From Marinobacter nauticus (GTDB lineage: Bacteria; Pseudomonadota; Gammaproteobacteria; Pseudomonadales; Oleiphilaceae), in contig NZ_RBJB01000002.1 in assembly GCF_003634635.1 (NCBI RefSeq), positions 868,001 to 932,000 of the forward strand: DNA of 64,000 bases, read 5' to 3'. The position numbers were made by a program, and so were the translations under genes. Shown in pieces: positions 60,898-64,000 of this stretch. The stretch's first letter is position 1, and the number at the start of each line of letters is the position of its first letter. The notes beneath the pieces are model-generated. The model was not told the DNA's origin. It worked only from the letters and a program-made list of their open reading frames with translations, and searched no databases.

Positions 60898-61836
60898 ATG
60901 GCAGATTCCAGCCCAGCCACTCTCATTACCCTGCCAGAGCTGGTGCGCCTGCAGGCAGATGCACGAGCTCTGAAGCTGCCATCGGTAAAACCGGGCCGGT
61001 CACGCCAGGCCGGGCTACGCCAATCACGGCAGAAAGGGCGCGGAATGACGTTTTCCGAAGTGCGCCAGTACCAACCCGGTGATGACATTCGCAGTATAGA
61101 CTGGCGGGTAACGGCCCGGCGCCAGGCACCACACACCAAGCTGTACGAGGAAGAGCGGGAGCGACCGGTACTGTTGATTGTCGATCTCGGGCCGACCCTG
61201 TTCTTTGCCAGTGCCGGCGCCTACAAACAGGTTCGGGGTGCCCAGGTTGCGGCTCTGCTGGCCTGGTTGGCACTCTGGGCAGGTGACCAGGTGGGGGGCC
61301 TGGTATTCAATGACCGGGACCTGGCCGTACTCCGGCCCGCCCGGCGCCGTAAGTCCGTCTTGCGCCTTCTGGATCACCTGGCCAACCACCAGCACCAGGG
61401 CAAAACACCACCACCCCCTGCAACGGACTCCAGCCATGGGCTGGACACAGCGCTGGCAGAAGCCCGCCGGGTCACACACACCGGTTCCCGCGTTTTTATC
61501 ATCAGTGACTTCATGAATATCACCGAGCAGACCACTACCCTGCTGGGCGCCATGAGCCGGCACAACTCGGTCAGTGCCATCCGCATTCAGGACCCGCTGG
61601 AAAAGGCACTGCCTTCTTCCGGCCGGTTTGCCGTTGCCGGCCCGGACGGCCCGATCTGGTTCGATGCCTCCAATCCTCGCTTCCAGCAGGCCTGGCAAGG
61701 CAAAATCGACGCCCATGAGCAACGTCTGGCCGACTGTTTTCGGGCATCCGGCGTGGCTTCTGCAACGCTGTCGACCGGAGAGGATCCGGCTAAGGCCCTG
61801 CGCCTGCTGCTGGGCCCGGGAGGTCGCATCGGATGA
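60898..61836 (+). CDS. DUF58 domain protein
   Basis: A 312-residue protein with the DUF58 signature RQSRQKGRGMTFSEVRQYQPGDDIRSIDWRVTAR (given as GRGMTFSEVRQYQPGDD plus SIDWRVTARR), followed by a VWA-like region (VLLIVDLGPTLFF, RVFIISDFMNI). Such proteins accompany MoxR ATPases in Bat-type operons. Start ATG 60898 is likely; AGGAG is 13 bases upstream, longer than usual, so a GTG or TTG further upstream remains possible. It follows moxR by 31 bases and overlaps the next gene by four bases. Confidence 0.92.
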   Translation: MADSSPATLITLPELVRLQADARALKLPSVKPGRSRQAGLRQSRQKGRGMTFSEVRQYQPGDDIRSIDWRVTARRQAPHTKLYEEERERPVLLIVDLGPTLFFASAGAYKQVRGAQVAALLAWLALWAGDQVGGLVFNDRDLAVLRPARRRKSVLRLLDHLANHQHQGKTPPPPATDSSHGLDTALAEARRVTHTGSRVFIISDFMNITEQTTTLLGAMSRHNSVSAIRIQDPLEKALPSSGRFAVAGPDGPIWFDASNPRFQQAWQGKIDAHEQRLADCFRASGVASATLSTGEDPAKALRLLLGPGGRIG

Positions 61837-62300
61837 ACCCTCAGGATCCCCTGGCACAACTTCGTGATATCCAGTTACCAGCTACCGGTGGTTGGTGGCC
61901 CCCGGCCCCTGGCTGGTGGCTGCTGGCGATACTGACGATTGCCGCTGTGTTGGTATTTGCGTGGCTGTGGCGCCGTGAGCGCCGAAAGCTTCGCTGGAAA
62001 CGCAGCGCCTGGTCCGAACTGCAACAGCTTGAAACCAAGGCCCGGCCTGCGCCGGAATGGTTCGCGGCGCTCAATGCCCTGCTCAAACGAGCGGCGCGGC
62101 AGAGTCATCCGGAAAAGCATCCAGAGGCCATGACCGGGCAGCAGTGGATCGACTTCCTCCTGGAAACCGCGCCGAAAGACCGCATCGCCGCCCGTCCCGT
62201 CGTTGAGGCTATGGTCACAAGCACCTGGCAACCACGTCCCGGCGCACAGACTGAACAGGCGCTGGCGTTCGCCAGAACCTGGTTGGAGGCCCAGTCATGA
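61833..62300 (+). CDS. DUF4381 domain protein
   Basis: A 155-residue membrane protein: short Pro/Trp-rich N terminus (PLAQLRDIQLPATGGWWPPAP), one transmembrane helix (WWLLAILTIAAVLVFAWLW), a basic stretch, then a helical cytoplasmic domain with ALNALLKRAARQSHPEKHPEAMTGQQW, which matches DUF4381. Overlaps at both ends by four bases (ATGA) show tight coupling with the DUF58 and BatA genes. Confidence 0.9.
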   Translation: MNPQDPLAQLRDIQLPATGGWWPPAPGWWLLAILTIAAVLVFAWLWRRERRKLRWKRSAWSELQQLETKARPAPEWFAALNALLKRAARQSHPEKHPEAMTGQQWIDFLLETAPKDRIAARPVVEAMVTSTWQPRPGAQTEQALAFARTWLEAQS

Positions 62301-63316
62301 TCAGTCTGGCTTACCCGTGGGTGCTGTTACTGGCATTGCTGCCGCTGCTACTTGGTAACCGCAAGCGGCAGAGCGAACCGGTGGATGCTCCGGTCATTCC
62401 GGTCGGGCACTGGTTGTCCGGAATGCCGGGCGTGAGCTCCCGGGGAAGATCAACGCCGCGCTGGCGCCAGCTTCTGCTATTGCTGGCCTGGCTATGCCTG
62501 GTGGTCGCCCTGGCCCGCCCTCAGCATGTTGGCGAAGAAATCCAGATGCCCGTAACCGGCCGCGATCTGATGCTGGTGGTCGACATTTCTCCCAGCATGG
62601 ACGAACAGGACATGGTGCTTCAGGGCCGCAGCATCAACCGCTTGCAGGCGGTGAAACGGGTGCTGGATGACTTCATAGACCAGCGTGAGGGCGACCGGCT
62701 GGGGCTCATTCTGTTCGGCACCGAACCTTACGTTCAGGCTCCACTGACCTTCGACCGGGAAACGGTACGGACCCTGCTGTTCGAGGCAGGCCTGGGCATG
62801 GCTGGCCGGGCCACCGCCATCGGGGATGCCATCGGGTTATCGGTGAAACGTCTGCGCGAACGCCCACAGGAACAACGCGTGGTGATCCTGCTGACAGACG
62901 GGGCAAATACCGCTGGCCAGGTCAGCCCGGACAAGGCCACGGAAATTGCCCAGGCAGCCGGCGTGCGGCTTTACACCATCGGCATCGGCGCCGATACCAT
63001 GATCCAGCGCGGGCTGCTGGGTTCAAGGCGGGTCAACCCCTCAAGGGATCTTGATGAGGAACTGCTCACACGCATGGCAGAACAGACCGGTGGCCGGTAT
63101 TTCCGAGCCCGAAGCCTGCCAGAGCTGGAAATGATCTACGACAGCATCAATCAGCTCGAACCGATAGAACAGGATGGCCAGTTCTACCGGCCGGTGACAG
63201 AACTCTACGCCTGGCCGGCTGGCATCGCCGCCGGGCTTTGGCTGCTATTGACTGCCCTGCGACTGGCATCCAACCGATATCAGCAAAACACCGCTACGGA
63301 GGCTGGCCATGGCTGA
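62297..63316 (+). CDS. VWA-domain membrane protein (BatA-like)
   Basis: A 339-residue protein with an N-terminal helix pair (YPWVLLLALLPLLLGNRK; RQLLLLLAWLCLVVALARP), a VWA domain with MIDAS motif DISPSMDEQ (about residues 95-103) and the later TDGANTAGQ, and a C-terminal transmembrane helix (AWPAGIAAGLWLLLTALRL). This matches BatA of Bacteroides and proteobacterial Bat operons. The end overlaps the next gene by eight bases. Confidence 0.94.
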   Translation: MISLAYPWVLLLALLPLLLGNRKRQSEPVDAPVIPVGHWLSGMPGVSSRGRSTPRWRQLLLLLAWLCLVVALARPQHVGEEIQMPVTGRDLMLVVDISPSMDEQDMVLQGRSINRLQAVKRVLDDFIDQREGDRLGLILFGTEPYVQAPLTFDRETVRTLLFEAGLGMAGRATAIGDAIGLSVKRLRERPQEQRVVILLTDGANTAGQVSPDKATEIAQAAGVRLYTIGIGADTMIQRGLLGSRRVNPSRDLDEELLTRMAEQTGGRYFRARSLPELEMIYDSINQLEPIEQDGQFYRPVTELYAWPAGIAAGLWLLLTALRLASNRYQQNTATEAGHG

Positions 63317-64000
63317 CTTCCATTTTCTGCGCCCCTTGTGGTTAATTCTGTTGCTGGCGGTTCCGGTCCTGTTTATGGCCCGACATCAACTTCGCCAGGG
63401 TGAGACCGGATGGGCCCGATACATCCCCGCTCACCTGTTACAGCCCTTGATTCGTTCCCGGACCAACGAGACCACTGGCACCACCCGCTCGCCACTGCTG
63501 CCTCTGAGTCTGGCGCTGGTTCTGCTCGCGATTGCCCTCGCCGGGCCAAGCTGGCGACAGGCACCCACCCCCCTGAAACAAACCCAGGACAGCCTGGTCA
63601 TTCTTCTGGATCTGTCGCTTTCGATGCTGGCCACCGACGTAGAACCAGACAGGCTGACGCTGGCCAAGCGCAAGGTCCGCGACATCCTCACGCAGCGAAA
63701 AGGCGGTTTGACGGCGCTGGTGGTTTACTCCGGCGACGCCCACACGGTAACGCCACTTACCGGCGACACCCGCACCATTGAGGCCATGCTCAGCGTGCTG
63801 GACCCCACCATCATGCCTGCCCAGGGCAACCGCGCCGATCTGGCCGTGCGTCAGGCGGTCGACCTGCTGGACCAGGGCGCACCGGGCCAGGGTCGCATAC
63901 TGCTGATCTCCGAGGCGGTACCGGAACAGCAATACAGTTCAATCCGTCAGCAACTGGCAGATACTCCCTATCCCCTGAACACCTTCGTGGTGGGCACCAG
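63309..64000 (+). CDS. VWA-domain membrane protein (BatB-like), partial
   Basis: The first ~230 residues of a second VWA protein: start MADFHFLRPLWLILLLAVPV, a second helix (LLPLSLALVLLAIALAGPSW), then a VWA domain with a MIDAS-like DLSLSMLATD and a threonine in VTPLTGDTRT. BatB proteins often continue into a TPR region, but the C terminus lies beyond the window. It is a paralogue of the upstream BatA gene. Confidence 0.92.
   Translation, partial: MADFHFLRPLWLILLLAVPVLFMARHQLRQGETGWARYIPAHLLQPLIRSRTNETTGTTRSPLLPLSLALVLLAIALAGPSWRQAPTPLKQTQDSLVILLDLSLSMLATDVEPDRLTLAKRKVRDILTQRKGGLTALVVYSGDAHTVTPLTGDTRTIEAMLSVLDPTIMPAQGNRADLAVRQAVDLLDQGAPGQGRILLISEAVPEQQYSSIRQQLADTPYPLNTFVVGT

Overview
The window reads as housekeeping chromosome of a halotolerant or marine gammaproteobacterium, most likely Marinobacter or a close relative. 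The basis is the combination of a complete Na+-translocating NADH:quinone reductase operon (nqrABCDEF-apbE-nqrM), Rnk, a PsrA-type fatty-acid regulator with its own operator, the large 180-kDa-type NAD-glutamate dehydrogenase, CsiV, S-methyl-5'-thioinosine phosphorylase, gltX next to tRNA-Ala and tRNA-Glu, and moderately GC-rich coding sequence. The genus is inferred from gene content and protein style, not from a search. I see no prophage, transposase, integron or CRISPR array.

Layout. 1-5.4 kb: phosphoenolpyruvate synthase (partial) divergent from its regulatory kinase/phosphorylase, an M16C protease and a small membrane protein. 5.5-9.6 kb: a PEGA/MORN surface protein, a receiver-domain protein with a C-terminal membrane anchor, a MobA-like nucleotidyltransferase and a pterin synthase homologue. 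9.7-12.6 kb: tRNA-Glu, tRNA-Ala, gltX, and znuA behind a perfect Zur-type operator. 12.6-18.6 kb: AEC permease, rnk, a cytochrome P450 whose Shine-Dalgarno lies in a strong hairpin, selD, a trans-sulfuration enzyme and an SDR. 18.8-24.6 kb: mgsA, a periplasmic binding protein, nitronate monooxygenase, a methyltransferase, an AT-rich DUF3883-type nuclease-like gene (the most accessory-looking gene here), a ROK sugar kinase and an HPP membrane protein. 24.6-31.3 kb: the ydbH-ynbE-ydbL envelope lipid-transport set with an unusually short YdbH, then dusA, transaldolase, a TerB-like protein, DAHP synthase and a glycerophosphodiesterase.

31.3-40 kb: sthA, then nqrM, apbE and nqrF-A, which together manage NAD(P)H and sodium energetics. 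40-48.8 kb: a long-form gap, mfd, csiV, MTI phosphorylase, an MscS-type channel and an L,D-transpeptidase. 48.9-54 kb: psrA with two overlapping operator boxes on its promoter, riboflavin synthase, and the rRNA m2G methyltransferases RlmG and RsmC flanking a structured intergenic region. 54-64 kb: carbonic anhydrase, NAD-glutamate dehydrogenase, and the start of a MoxR-DUF58-DUF4381-VWA-VWA (Bat-type) operon that runs off the right edge.

I did not find an obviously new multi-gene system. The best leads are the hairpin-gated P450 with a non-canonical I-helix, the membrane-tethered receiver protein, the solitary DUF3883 gene, the compact YdbH, and a plus-oriented terminator with extra hairpins between rlmG and rsmC that could mark a small RNA.
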